A stretch of 6,264 nt of DNA from Candidatus Eiseniibacteriota bacterium (GCA_903921835.1 CAIXRL010000656.1:1-6264), one strand, 5' to 3'; numbered from the stretch's first letter, positions 1 through 6,264 are shown. Translations and numbers: made by a program. The notes: a model not told the origin generated them from the letters alone.

Positions 1-1230
1 CGCGTCCGGGCGCATCCGCGAATCCGCGTGCTCGAGAACCAGCTCGCCGTGGACCTCATCCTCGACTCCCGCCTGAGCGGCCGGCGCCCCGCCTCGCCGC
101 GCGACGCGTGCTGGGGTGCATACGTGATGGACCGGCGCTCCCAGCGCATCCGCCCGGTCAGCGCGCGCGTCACGATCCTCGCCACGGGCGGCTGCGGCAA
201 GGTGTACCTCTACACGAGCAACCCCGACGTCGCGACGGGCGACGGGATCGCCATGGCGTACCGCGCGGGCGCGCCGGTGGAGAGCCTCGAGTTCGTGCAG
301 TTCCACCCGACGGTGCTCCACCATCCCGCGGCGCGCACGTTCCTCATCAGCGAGGCCGTGCGCGGCGAAGGCGCCATCCTGCGCACGCTCGACGGCCAGC
401 GGTTCATGCCGCGGTACCACAGGCTCGCCGAGCTGGCGCCGCGTGACGTGGTGGCGCGCGCCATCGACCGCGAGATGAAGCGGCGCGGCGACGCGCACGT
501 CTGGCTCGACATCACGCACGTGCGCGCCGATCGCGTGCGGCGGCGGTTCCCGAACATCGACGCGCAGCTCCGCGCGCTCGGGATCGACATGACCCGGGAT
601 CCCGTCCCGGTCGTTCCGGCGGCGCACTACATGTGTGGGGGCGTCCAGGCGACGATCGGCGGCCGCACGGCCATCGCCGGGCTGCTGGCGATCGGGGAGG
701 TGGCCGGCACGGGTCTGCATGGCGCCAACCGGCTCGCGAGCAACTCGCTGCTCGAGGCGCTCGTGGGGGCGCATCACGCCACGGGCGAGATCGAGGCACG
801 GCTCGCCTCCACGCCGCGCGCCCGGCGTGCCGCCGCCTGGCAGACGCACGGCACGCGGCCGCCGCACGAGACGGTGGTGTGCGACCACAACTGGGAGACG
901 GTGCGCCGCGTCATGTGGGACCTGGTGGGCATCGTCCGCACGGACGAGCGCCTGGCGTTCGCCGCGCGCCGGCTGGCGTTGCTGCGCGAGGAGATCGAGC
1001 GGGACTACGACCGCCTGCGGCTCTCGCCCGACCTGATCGAGTTGCGCAACATCGCGCTCGTCGGCAGCCTCATCGTGGCGTGCGCGCAGCGGCGGCGGGA
1101 GAGCCGGGGGCTGCACTACAACGCCGACCACCCCCGCCGCAGCGCCGCCTTCGGGCGGCGCGTGATGCGCTTGCGCCGGCCTCCCGCGGGCGGGGCGCCG
1201 CTTGTGCCGGGTTCTCCCGGCGACCTATAG
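1..1230 (+). CDS. nadB: L-aspartate oxidase NadB, 5'-truncated by window edge
   Basis: Flavoenzyme that oxidises L-aspartate to iminoaspartate, the first step of de novo NAD synthesis, normally feeding quinolinate synthase NadA in the cytoplasm. The frame is open from base 1 and the first residues (HPRIRVLEN) align with E. coli NadB near residue 151, so roughly 147 N-terminal residues, including the FAD dinucleotide fold and the Glu121 equivalent, lie upstream. The GTG at 28 is internal, not the start. Recognisable blocks are ATGGCGKVY, GDGIAMAYRAG, EFVQFHPT, RGEGA, ELAPRDVVARAID, AAHYMCGG, GLHGANRLASNSLLEAL, HNWETVRRVMWDLVGIVRT and ESRGLH. By alignment from memory, the equivalents of E. coli His244, Arg290, His351 and Arg386 are retained at bases 304, 442, 625 and 730. 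The last blocks (HNW...GIVRT, ESRGLH) distinguish NadB from SdhA/FrdA. It ends in TAG, 10 nt before the next gene. No nadA or nadC is visible in the window. Confidence 0.97.
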   Translation, partial: RVRAHPRIRVLENQLAVDLILDSRLSGRRPASPRDACWGAYVMDRRSQRIRPVSARVTILATGGCGKVYLYTSNPDVATGDGIAMAYRAGAPVESLEFVQFHPTVLHHPAARTFLISEAVRGEGAILRTLDGQRFMPRYHRLAELAPRDVVARAIDREMKRRGDAHVWLDITHVRADRVRRRFPNIDAQLRALGIDMTRDPVPVVPAAHYMCGGVQATIGGRTAIAGLLAIGEVAGTGLHGANRLASNSLLEALVGAHHATGEIEARLASTPRARRAAAWQTHGTRPPHETVVCDHNWETVRRVMWDLVGIVRTDERLAFAARRLALLREEIERDYDRLRLSPDLIELRNIALVGSLIVACAQRRRESRGLHYNADHPRRSAAFGRRVMRLRRPPAGGAPLVPGSPGDL

Positions 1231-1231
1231 T
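1202..1231 (+). promoter_or_regulatory. Candidate sigma70-like promoter overlapping the nadB stop
   Basis: TATAGT at 1226-1231 matches the -10 consensus at five of six positions and overlaps the nadB TAG stop. A weak -35 (TTGTGC, 1202-1207, three of six) lies 18 nt upstream. Transcription would start around 1238, about 3 nt before the ATG at 1241, giving a leaderless or nearly leaderless mRNA; this fits the lack of any purine-rich ribosome binding site before that ATG. The match is by eye in GC-rich coding DNA, where an AT-rich hexamer stands out, but chance is possible. Confidence 0.4.
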
Positions 1232-1240
1232 CGCGCGGCG

Positions 1241-1657
1241 ATGAGTGGAGAGACGGCATTCTGGGACGCGGTGGACGCCCTCCGCGCGGAGCGCAAGGTG
1301 TACGCGCGCGAAGCGTACGGTTTCGTCGTGGCCGGCCTCACGGCCACCGTGCAGGGGTTGCCCGAGGCGCGGCGCGCCTCCCAGGAGACGCGGCACCTGT
1401 CGGGCGGTGAACTGCTCGCAGGACTCGTGAGGATCGCGCGCGAGGAGTTTGGCGCGCTGGCGCCGATGGTGTTCCGGGAATGGGGCGTGTGCGCCGGCGA
1501 GGACGTCGGTGTGATCGTGTTCGAACTCGTCGGCTGTGGCCAGTTGAGCGCAAGGCCGGAGGACACGCTGGATGATTTTCGCCTCGGCTTCGACCTGATG
1601 GGCGGTCTGGGCGCCGGCCTGCCGAACGACGGCAACCTCCCCGCGCGTCCGGCCTGA
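1241..1657 (+). CDS. Minf_1886-like conserved small protein, function unknown
   Basis: A 138-residue protein. Its motif order resembles the uncharacterised Minf_1886 family: an N-terminal segment with YAREAYGFVVAGL (21-33), RHLSGGELLAGL (51-62), a REEFG segment, FREWGV (78-83), EDVGVIVFELV (87-97) and a DDFRLGFDL tail (111-119), followed by a Gly/Pro/Ala-rich end. No signal peptide, membrane segment or catalytic motif is evident, so it is probably a soluble cytoplasmic protein. I recall the family as largely restricted to Verrucomicrobia and Planctomycetes, and no function is known to me. ATG 1241 is chosen because family members start just before this conserved segment; the frame also opens at an upstream GTG/TTG inside nadB, which would add about 13 poorly supported residues. 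No Shine-Dalgarno sequence precedes the ATG. The stop is 4 nt before the ABC exporter gene, suggesting co-transcription. The family assignment is from memory. Confidence 0.75.
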   Translation: MSGETAFWDAVDALRAERKVYAREAYGFVVAGLTATVQGLPEARRASQETRHLSGGELLAGLVRIAREEFGALAPMVFREWGVCAGEDVGVIVFELVGCGQLSARPEDTLDDFRLGFDLMGGLGAGLPNDGNLPARPA

Positions 1658-1661
1658 GTTC

Positions 1662-3494
1662 GTGACCGGCTACGCTCGTCTGCTGCGGTTCCTGGGGCCG
1701 CACCGCGTCAAGCTCGGGTTCGCGATGGCGTGCATGGTGCTCTATTCCATCACGGCCACGCTGTCGATCACGATGATCCAGCCGTTCATGCGGCTGATGT
1801 TCGCGACCGCGACGGGGACGGCGGCGGCGAGCGAACCGATCTCGCCGGTCCCGCTCGGCGGTTTCGGCTGGATCATGGGCCCCGTTCAGGCCTGGAACCA
1901 CTGGCTCTTCGGCACCCGGCAGCTGGTCGGGTTCGAGCGCCTCTGCCTCGCGGTGCTGGCACTGTTCCTCCTGAAGAACCTGGCGGACTACGCCTCGTCC
2001 TATCTCAGCGTCGCCGTGGAGCAGGCGGCCATGCGCGACCTGCGCCGTGCGCTGTATGCGCACCTGCAGAAGCTCTCGCTGGGCTACTACCACGGCAAGC
2101 GCACCGGAACGTTGATCTCGCGGCTGACGAACGACGTCGAGGCGCTGCGCGAGACGCTGTCGGCGAGCATCAGCAACATCGTCAAGGACGGGCTCACGCT
2201 GGTGGGCTACGTCGGGGTGACCTTTGCAGCGTCGTGGCGCCTCGCGCTGGTGTCCATGCTGATCGTGCCACCGGCGGCGCTGGCGCTGACGTCGATCGGG
2301 CGGAAGATGCGCACGCGCTCCGGGCGCACGCAGGAGCGCATGGCCGAGATCACGAACGTGCTCCAGGAGACCATCACCGGGGCGCGCGTGGTGAAGGCGT
2401 TCGGCATGGAGCACCACGAGGCGGAGCGCTTCGGTCGTTCGAACACGGGCTACTTCGAGGCCTTCGTGCGCATGCGGCGCGTCTCGGCAGCGATGAAGCC
2501 GTTCAGCGAGTACGTCATCATCCTGGTCGCGGTGGTCATCGCCTGGACCGGCGCGCGCGACATCTTCGTGCACCACACGCTGCCCCCGGAGCGGCTGTTC
2601 CAGTTCGTGGCCGCGTTGCTCGCCACCATTTCGCCCATCAAGGCGCTGTCCGAGGTGAACGCCCGCGTCGCCACGGGCATGGGCGCCGCCGACCGCATCT
2701 TCAGCCTGCTCGACACGACGCCCGCGATCGAGGATCGCGCGGGGGCCATCGAGCTGGCGCCGCTGGCGGAGGTCATCCGCTACGAGGACGTTTCGTTCGC
2801 GTACGACACGGGCGCGCCGGTACTCAAGGGCGTGAGCTTCGACGTGCCGCGGGGCGCGGTCGTCGCCCTGGTCGGCGCCAGCGGCGCGGGCAAGAGCACG
2901 GCGCTGGACCTGCTCGCGCGATTCTACGAGCCGACGGGCGGCCGCATCACGTTCGACGGCGTCGACCTGCGCGCTGCGACCGTGCCCTCGCTCCGCCGGC
3001 AGCTGGGCATCGTCACGCAGGAGACGATCCTGTTCCACGACACCGTGCGCGCCAACATCGCCTACGGCAAGGAAGCGGCGTCGCAGGCGGAGATCGAGGC
3101 CGCGGCGCACGCGGCGCACGCGTACGACTTCATCGCGAAGCTGCCCGAGGGCTACGACACGGTGATCGGGGACCGCGGCGTGCGGCTCTCCGGCGGTGAG
3201 CGCCAGCGGCTCGCGATCGCGCGCGCGCTGCTGCGGAACCCGCCCGTGCTGCTGCTGGACGAGGCCACGTCGTCGCTCGACACCGAGAGCGAGCGGCTCG
3301 TGCAGGACGCGCTCGAGCGGCTGATGCGCGAGCGGACGGTGCTGGTGATCGCGCACCGGCTCTCGACGGTGCAGTACGCGGACCGCATCTGCGTGTTCGA
3401 CGACGGCCAGATCGTCCAGTCCGGCACGCACGCGGAACTCGTGGCCCAGGACGGCGTGTACGCCCGGCTGCACGCGCTGCAGTTCCGGGACTGA
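1662..3494 (+). CDS. msbA: ABC exporter half-transporter, MsbA-like (lipid A/core flippase)
   Basis: A 610-residue fused permease-ATPase of the ABCB exporter type that works as a homodimer in the inner membrane, using ATP to move a lipid substrate. The membrane domain has six hydrophobic segments, roughly 17-39, 92-118, 174-190, 194-210, 283-303 and 310-327, with the usual coupling region (YYHGKRTGTLISRLTNDVE, 142-160). The ATPase domain is complete: A-loop Tyr381, Walker A GASGAGKST (405-413), Q-loop Gln453, signature LSGGERQ (509-515), Walker B LLLDE with Asp533-Glu534, D-loop SLD (538-540) and H-loop His565. The loop between segments 1 and 2 is about 45-50 residues, longer than in E. coli MsbA. 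The GTG start is preferred because the next Met (residue 22) would cut segment 1; there is no clear ribosome binding site, consistent with coupling to the gene ending 4 nt upstream. Substrate is inferred from the adjacent LPS glycosyltransferases; drug or other lipid export cannot be excluded. Confidence 0.9.
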   Translation: MTGYARLLRFLGPHRVKLGFAMACMVLYSITATLSITMIQPFMRLMFATATGTAAASEPISPVPLGGFGWIMGPVQAWNHWLFGTRQLVGFERLCLAVLALFLLKNLADYASSYLSVAVEQAAMRDLRRALYAHLQKLSLGYYHGKRTGTLISRLTNDVEALRETLSASISNIVKDGLTLVGYVGVTFAASWRLALVSMLIVPPAALALTSIGRKMRTRSGRTQERMAEITNVLQETITGARVVKAFGMEHHEAERFGRSNTGYFEAFVRMRRVSAAMKPFSEYVIILVAVVIAWTGARDIFVHHTLPPERLFQFVAALLATISPIKALSEVNARVATGMGAADRIFSLLDTTPAIEDRAGAIELAPLAEVIRYEDVSFAYDTGAPVLKGVSFDVPRGAVVALVGASGAGKSTALDLLARFYEPTGGRITFDGVDLRAATVPSLRRQLGIVTQETILFHDTVRANIAYGKEAASQAEIEAAAHAAHAYDFIAKLPEGYDTVIGDRGVRLSGGERQRLAIARALLRNPPVLLLDEATSSLDTESERLVQDALERLMRERTVLVIAHRLSTVQYADRICVFDDGQIVQSGTHAELVAQDGVYARLHALQFRD

Positions 3495-3495
3495 C

Positions 3496-4536
3496 GTGGC
3501 GCGCCGGGCCGTGGTCGCGCCTGCGGGCGGGTTTCGCTCGATCGCGGTGCTGCGGCTGTCCTCGCTCGGGGACGTCGTACTCACGCTGCCCGTCGTGCGC
3601 GCGCTGCGTGCGGCGTGGCCCGGGGCAAGACTGCACTACTGGGTGAAGGAGGAGTACGCGGACGTCGTGCGGTGCGATCCGGCCGTGGATCACGTGCGGG
3701 TGCTGGAGAGGGACGCGCGCAAGCTGGAGGATCTCGTCTCCATGAGCGCCGAACTCGAGGACTGCGATCTCATCGTCGACCTGCACGGCAGCGCGCGCAC
3801 GCGGGTCCTGACCTTCCGCCAGAAGGCGCCCGTCCTGCGCTCGTCGTCCTACCGGCTGCGCCGCGCCATGCGGGTGCACGCCAGGTTCCTGGGCCCCGCC
3901 GCCGTGCCCGCAGCGCTCGCGCGCTTCGCCGGGGCGCTCGCGCCGCTCGGCCTGGCGGTGGCGGGCGCGCCGCATGTGACCGCGGGCGATGCGGCTGAGG
4001 CGTGGGCGGAGGCGTGGCTCGCCGCGTGGGCGCCCGCCGCCGTTCCGCTGGCGTTCTGCCCCGGCGCGCTGCACGCGACCAAGCGCTGGCCGGAGGAACG
4101 CTGGTGCGAGCTCGACGCGCTGCTCGCCTCCGGCGGCCGCCCGCGCATCGTATTCACGACGCCCGCCGAGCGCCGCGCGCTCCCGGCGCTCGCCGCCCGC
4201 ATCGTCGCCGACCCGGCTGCGCGCTGGGTCACCGAGCCGCTGCCGCGCGTGGCGGCGCTGTTGTCCCGCTGCGCTGCGGCGGTGACGCACGACAGCGGGC
4301 TCATGCACCTCGCGGCCGCCCGGGGCCTGCGGGTCGTGGCGCTGTTCGGCAGCACGTCGCCGGCTCTGGGCTTCGCGCCGGCGGGCGAGGGGCACGTCGT
4401 GCTGTGCCGCAACGAACCGTGCCAGCCCTGCACGCTGCACGGGCGCGAGTCCTGCCCGCGCGGCCACTTCCGCTGCATGACCCGCATCTCGGCGGCCGAG
4501 GTCGCCGCGGCCGTGACGGCGATCGCGGGGCGCTGA
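3496..4536 (+). CDS. Family-9 glycosyltransferase (LPS heptosyltransferase-like)
   Basis: A 346-residue GT-B fold glycosyltransferase of the ADP-heptose:LPS heptosyltransferase family, which adds heptose to the LPS inner core on the cytoplasmic face. The N-terminal motif VLRLSSLGDVVLTLP (18-32) carries the Gly25-Asp26 pair, the Asp matching the proposed catalytic base Asp13 of E. coli WaaC. The C-terminal half shows the nucleotide-sugar region: ATKRWP (194-199), THDSGLMHLAA (264-274) and ALFGSTSP. The tail has five cysteines (304, 309, 312, 320, 327) in a CxxC-x7-C-x6-C pattern ending HFRCM, of the kind seen in WaaF-like proteins. The GTG start is 1 nt after the exporter stop, indicating translational coupling; a GTG at 3511 is an alternative that keeps the whole fold. 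Whether it is heptosyltransferase I, II or a transferase for another sugar cannot be decided here. Confidence 0.9.
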   Translation: MARRAVVAPAGGFRSIAVLRLSSLGDVVLTLPVVRALRAAWPGARLHYWVKEEYADVVRCDPAVDHVRVLERDARKLEDLVSMSAELEDCDLIVDLHGSARTRVLTFRQKAPVLRSSSYRLRRAMRVHARFLGPAAVPAALARFAGALAPLGLAVAGAPHVTAGDAAEAWAEAWLAAWAPAAVPLAFCPGALHATKRWPEERWCELDALLASGGRPRIVFTTPAERRALPALAARIVADPAARWVTEPLPRVAALLSRCAAAVTHDSGLMHLAAARGLRVVALFGSTSPALGFAPAGEGHVVLCRNEPCQPCTLHGRESCPRGHFRCMTRISAAEVAAAVTAIAGR

Positions 4537-4549
4537 CGAAGCGCTGACG
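4530..4549 (+). repeat. Short direct repeat at glycosyltransferase stop
   Basis: The 9-mer GCGCTGACG occurs at 4530-4538 and again at 4541-4549, separated by two A residues. The first copy includes the TGA stop of the glycosyltransferase and the second supplies another TGA just downstream. It looks like a small tandem duplication at the end of the gene; no function is implied. Confidence 0.6.
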
Positions 4550-4567
4550 CCGCGTTTGGCGGGCGTC
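4546..4567 (+). other. Possible hairpin between glycosyltransferase and proS
   Basis: GACGCC (4546-4551) can pair with GGCGTC (4562-4567) around a 10-nt loop. No T-run follows, so it is not a convincing intrinsic terminator, and it overlaps the candidate -35 element of proS. A six-pair GC stem is common by chance at this base composition. Confidence 0.25.
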
Positions 4568-4585
4568 CCGGGTCCGCGCTAGACT
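4556..4585 (+). promoter_or_regulatory. Candidate sigma70-like promoter for proS
   Basis: TTGGCG (4556-4561, four of six to TTGACA) and TAGACT (4580-4585, four of six to TATAAT) are separated by 18 nt, inside the only non-coding stretch longer than 25 nt in the window. The start site would be near 4592, giving a leader of about 60 nt before proS. This fits a housekeeping gene transcribed independently of the LPS genes upstream. Matches are by eye only. Confidence 0.45.
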
Positions 4586-4641
4586 GCCACACTTCCGAGT
4601 CCGGCCGCGGCCCGCGCCCCCGGCGCGCGACGCACTTCCAC

Positions 4642-4646
4642 GGAGA
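4642..4646 (+). promoter_or_regulatory. Ribosome binding site that fixes the proS GTG start
   Basis: GGAGA lies 6 nt upstream of the GTG at 4653. It is the clearest Shine-Dalgarno sequence in the window; the other genes here lack one as good. It supports the GTG as the real proS start. Confidence 0.7.
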
Positions 4647-4652
4647 CCCATC

Positions 4653-6101
4653 GTGAGCGAGTCCCTGCCCCGCAAGCAGTTCGTCGAGGACCTGACCGAC
4701 CAGACGGACGATTTTTCGCGCTGGTACAACGAGGTCGTGCGCAAGGCGCAGCTGGCGGACTACTCACCCGTGCGCGGCTCGATGGTGATCCGGCCCTACG
4801 GCTACGGCCTGTGGGAGAACATGCAGCGCCTGCTGGACCGGCGGATCAAGGACACCGGCCACCAGAACGCCTACTTCCCGCTGCTGATCCCCGAGTCGCT
4901 GCTCAAGCTGGAAGCCGATCACGTCGAGGGCTTCGCGCCCGAGTGCGCATGGGTGACCGAGGGCGGCAGCGAGAAGCTCGAGGAGCGCTATGCGATCCGG
5001 CCCACGAGCGAGGCGATCATCGGGCACATGTACTCGCGCTGGATCGAGTCGTACCGGGACCTGCCGGTGCTGATCAACCAGTGGGCGAACGTCATGCGCT
5101 GGGAGAAGGTCACGCGCCTGTTCCTGCGGACCGCCGAGTTCCTCTGGCAGGAGGGGCACACCGCGCATGCGAACGAGCCCGAGTGCCTGGAGGAAGTGCT
5201 GCGCATGCTCGAGGTCTACCGTGACTTCGTCGAGAACGAGCTGGCCATCCCGGTGTACGCGGGGAAGAAGAGCGATTCGGAGCGCTTCGCCGGCGCGCAG
5301 GACACGTACTCGATCGAGGCGCTGATGCGCGACGGCAAGGCGCTGCAGGCCGGCACGTCGCACCATCTCGGCCAGCACTTCGCGCGCGTTTTCGACATCA
5401 CCTACCAGGACGAACAGGGCAGGCGGCAGTTCGTCTGGCAGACGTCTTGGGGTGTTTCGACGCGACTCGTGGGCGCGATCGTGATGACGCACGGCGACGA
5501 CCAGGGGCTGCGCCTGCCGCCGAACGTGGCGCCCATCCAGGCGGTCGTCGTGCCGATCTGGCGCAAGGACGCGGACCGGGCGGCGGTGTCCGAGTTCGTG
5601 GCGAAGGTGAAGCAGGCGATCGGCGGGGTCGTGCGCCTGCACGTGGACGACCGCGACCAGTACACGCCGGGCTGGAAGTACAACGAGTACGAGATGCGTG
5701 GCGTCCCGGTGCGCCTGGAGATCGGCCCCAAGGACGTCGCGAACAACGCCGTGATGAGCGTGCGGCGCGACACGCGCATCAAGGAATCCATTCCCTTCGA
5801 CCAGCTCGCGCAGCGCCTGCCGGCGCTGCTGGCGGACATCCAGCGCACGCTGTTCGAGCAGGCGAAGACCTTCCGCGACGACAGCACGGTGCTGGCGGGC
5901 TCCAAGGAGGAAGTGATCGCCCACTTCGCCGCGGAGAAGCGCGGGCTGGTCGCGGTGGCGTGGGACGGTTCCGCGGCGTTCGAGGCGGAGGTGAAGGAGG
6001 CCTGCGGCGCGACGCTGCGCTGCATGCCGATCGACCTGTCCCGCTTCGGCTCGCTGGAGAAGCCGGGCCACCGGGTCGCGCTCTTCGCCCGGGCGTATTG
6101 A
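4653..6101 (+). CDS. proS: Prolyl-tRNA synthetase, short archaeal/eukaryote-like type
   Basis: A 482-residue class II aminoacyl-tRNA synthetase that charges tRNA-Pro with proline. Its length and motifs fit the Thermus/archaeal-like group rather than the ~570-residue proteobacterial form. The catalytic core has motif 1 near 35-75, the PTSE proline-binding element (117-120), motif 2 with WEKVTRLFLRTAEFLWQEGHTAH (148-172, in parts), and motif 3 ending GDDQGLRLPP with Arg287. An anticodon-binding domain follows (about 292-400, opening IQAVVVPIW), then the C-terminal domain ending FARAY, whose terminal Tyr is conserved in this group. No insertion editing domain lies between motifs 2 and 3. Only Cys451 and Cys457 are present in the C-terminal domain, where Thermus and archaeal enzymes carry four zinc-binding cysteines, so the metal site looks lost. 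GTG start is supported by GGAGA 6 nt upstream. It sits between two LPS glycosyltransferase genes, probably with its own promoter. Confidence 0.97.
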   Translation: MSESLPRKQFVEDLTDQTDDFSRWYNEVVRKAQLADYSPVRGSMVIRPYGYGLWENMQRLLDRRIKDTGHQNAYFPLLIPESLLKLEADHVEGFAPECAWVTEGGSEKLEERYAIRPTSEAIIGHMYSRWIESYRDLPVLINQWANVMRWEKVTRLFLRTAEFLWQEGHTAHANEPECLEEVLRMLEVYRDFVENELAIPVYAGKKSDSERFAGAQDTYSIEALMRDGKALQAGTSHHLGQHFARVFDITYQDEQGRRQFVWQTSWGVSTRLVGAIVMTHGDDQGLRLPPNVAPIQAVVVPIWRKDADRAAVSEFVAKVKQAIGGVVRLHVDDRDQYTPGWKYNEYEMRGVPVRLEIGPKDVANNAVMSVRRDTRIKESIPFDQLAQRLPALLADIQRTLFEQAKTFRDDSTVLAGSKEEVIAHFAAEKRGLVAVAWDGSAAFEAEVKEACGATLRCMPIDLSRFGSLEKPGHRVALFARAY

Positions 6102-6124
6102 CCGGGGGCGCGGTGCGGGACGGC

Positions 6125-6264
6125 ATGCCGGCGCCGGGCTCGGCGGGGCGCGTGCTGGTGCGCCTGCCGAACTGGCTGGGCGACGCGCTCATGGCGCGTC
6201 CGTTCCTCGCCGCGCTGCGCGCCGCCGCGCCGCGCGCGCGCGTCACGGCCGTCGGGCCGCCGGC
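6125..6264 (+). CDS. waaF: Family-9 glycosyltransferase, heptosyltransferase II-like, 3'-truncated
   Basis: Only the first ~46 codons are inside the window. The segment RVLVRLPNWLGDALMARPFL (from residue 9) followed by an LRAAAP helix is the N-terminal nucleotide-binding strand, glycine loop and helix of WaaF/RfaF-type LPS heptosyltransferases, with the Gly-Asp pair retained. The protein would add heptose to the LPS inner core, complementing the related transferase upstream of proS. ATG 6125 is used; an in-frame GTG at 6113 (adding four residues) and GTG at 6152 are alternatives, and no strong ribosome binding site decides among them. The gap after proS is 23 nt (11 nt from the GTG at 6113), so read-through from proS is likely. 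Assignment to WaaF rather than another family-9 member rests on the PNWLGD motif and is moderate. Confidence 0.75.
   Translation, partial: MPAPGSAGRVLVRLPNWLGDALMARPFLAALRAAAPRARVTAVGPP

Noticed and set aside
28..30. GTG as a start codon for nadB
   Set aside because: The residues encoded by bases 1-27 (HPRIR and before) continue the NadB alignment, so the gene begins outside the window.
1..1230. Succinate dehydrogenase/fumarate reductase flavoprotein instead of NadB
   Set aside because: The related FAD fold is shared, but GANRLASNSLLEAL, HNWETVRRVMWDLVGIVRT and the ESRGLH end are NadB-type.
1730..3199. 489-codon plus-strand frame inside the exporter gene
   Set aside because: Out-of-frame shadow with an Arg/Gly/His/Ala-rich product, while the overlapping frame encodes every expected ABC motif.
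1338..3584. 748-codon open frame on the minus strand
   Set aside because: It lies antisense to the complete ABC exporter gene, and its product is dominated by Arg, His, Ala and Asp with no recognisable domain. Long antisense frames are expected opposite GC-rich codons ending in G or C.
3130..4467. 445-codon minus-strand open frame
   Set aside because: Antisense shadow of the exporter end and the glycosyltransferase; Arg/Ala-rich, low-complexity product.
4546..4590. Rho-independent terminator before proS
   Set aside because: The stem is only six pairs with a 10-nt loop and no following T-run; it is listed only as a weak hairpin.
4764..6071. 435-codon minus-strand open frame
   Set aside because: Antisense shadow of proS, which carries all its class II motifs on the plus strand; the minus product is Arg/His/Leu/Val-rich with no family resemblance.
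6227..6243. Alternating CG run, a possible Z-DNA or repeat element
   Set aside because: It lies in frame in the waaF-like gene, coding Ala/Pro/Arg residues of a helix-strand region, and is ordinary for this GC content.

Overview
The window is an ordinary, densely coding, very GC-rich (about 70% by eye) bacterial chromosomal segment. All five complete or partial large genes and one small conserved gene lie on the + strand, with almost no intergenic DNA. The content points to a Gram-negative, outer-membrane-bearing bacterium: an MsbA-like lipid A/core exporter and two family-9 glycosyltransferases of the LPS heptosyltransferase type. Two features narrow it somewhat. The prolyl-tRNA synthetase is the short archaeal/eukaryote-like type, without the insertion editing domain of proteobacterial ProRS. 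The small protein resembles the Minf_1886 family, which I recall as found mainly in Verrucomicrobia and Planctomycetes. A high-GC lineage such as Gemmatimonadota, Eisenbacteria or a PVC-group relative is my inference at low confidence.

Layout: (1) 1-1230, the 3' three-quarters of nadB (L-aspartate oxidase, first step of de novo NAD synthesis), cut by the left edge. (2) 1241-1657, a 138-residue Minf_1886-like protein of unknown function, starting 10 nt after nadB, with a TATAGT -10-like box overlapping the nadB stop codon. (3) 1662-3494, an ABC exporter half-transporter (MsbA-like). (4) 3496-4536, a family-9 glycosyltransferase with a Cys-rich tail, only 1 nt after the transporter. (5) 4537-4652, the only real intergenic gap (116 nt), with a candidate sigma70-type promoter and a good ribosome binding site. 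(6) 4653-6101, proS. (7) 6125-end, the first ~46 codons of a second family-9 glycosyltransferase (waaF-like), cut by the right edge.

Genes 2-4 are packed tightly enough to be one transcription unit (gaps of 4 and 1 nt). Gene 5 adds a sugar to the LPS core on the cytoplasmic face, and the ABC protein would flip the lipid A-core across the inner membrane. proS looks like a housekeeping gene inserted between the two LPS glycosyltransferases, with its own promoter and probable read-through into waaF. I found no mobile element, CRISPR array, tRNA or rRNA, and nothing that I would call a previously undescribed system; the findings below are modest.
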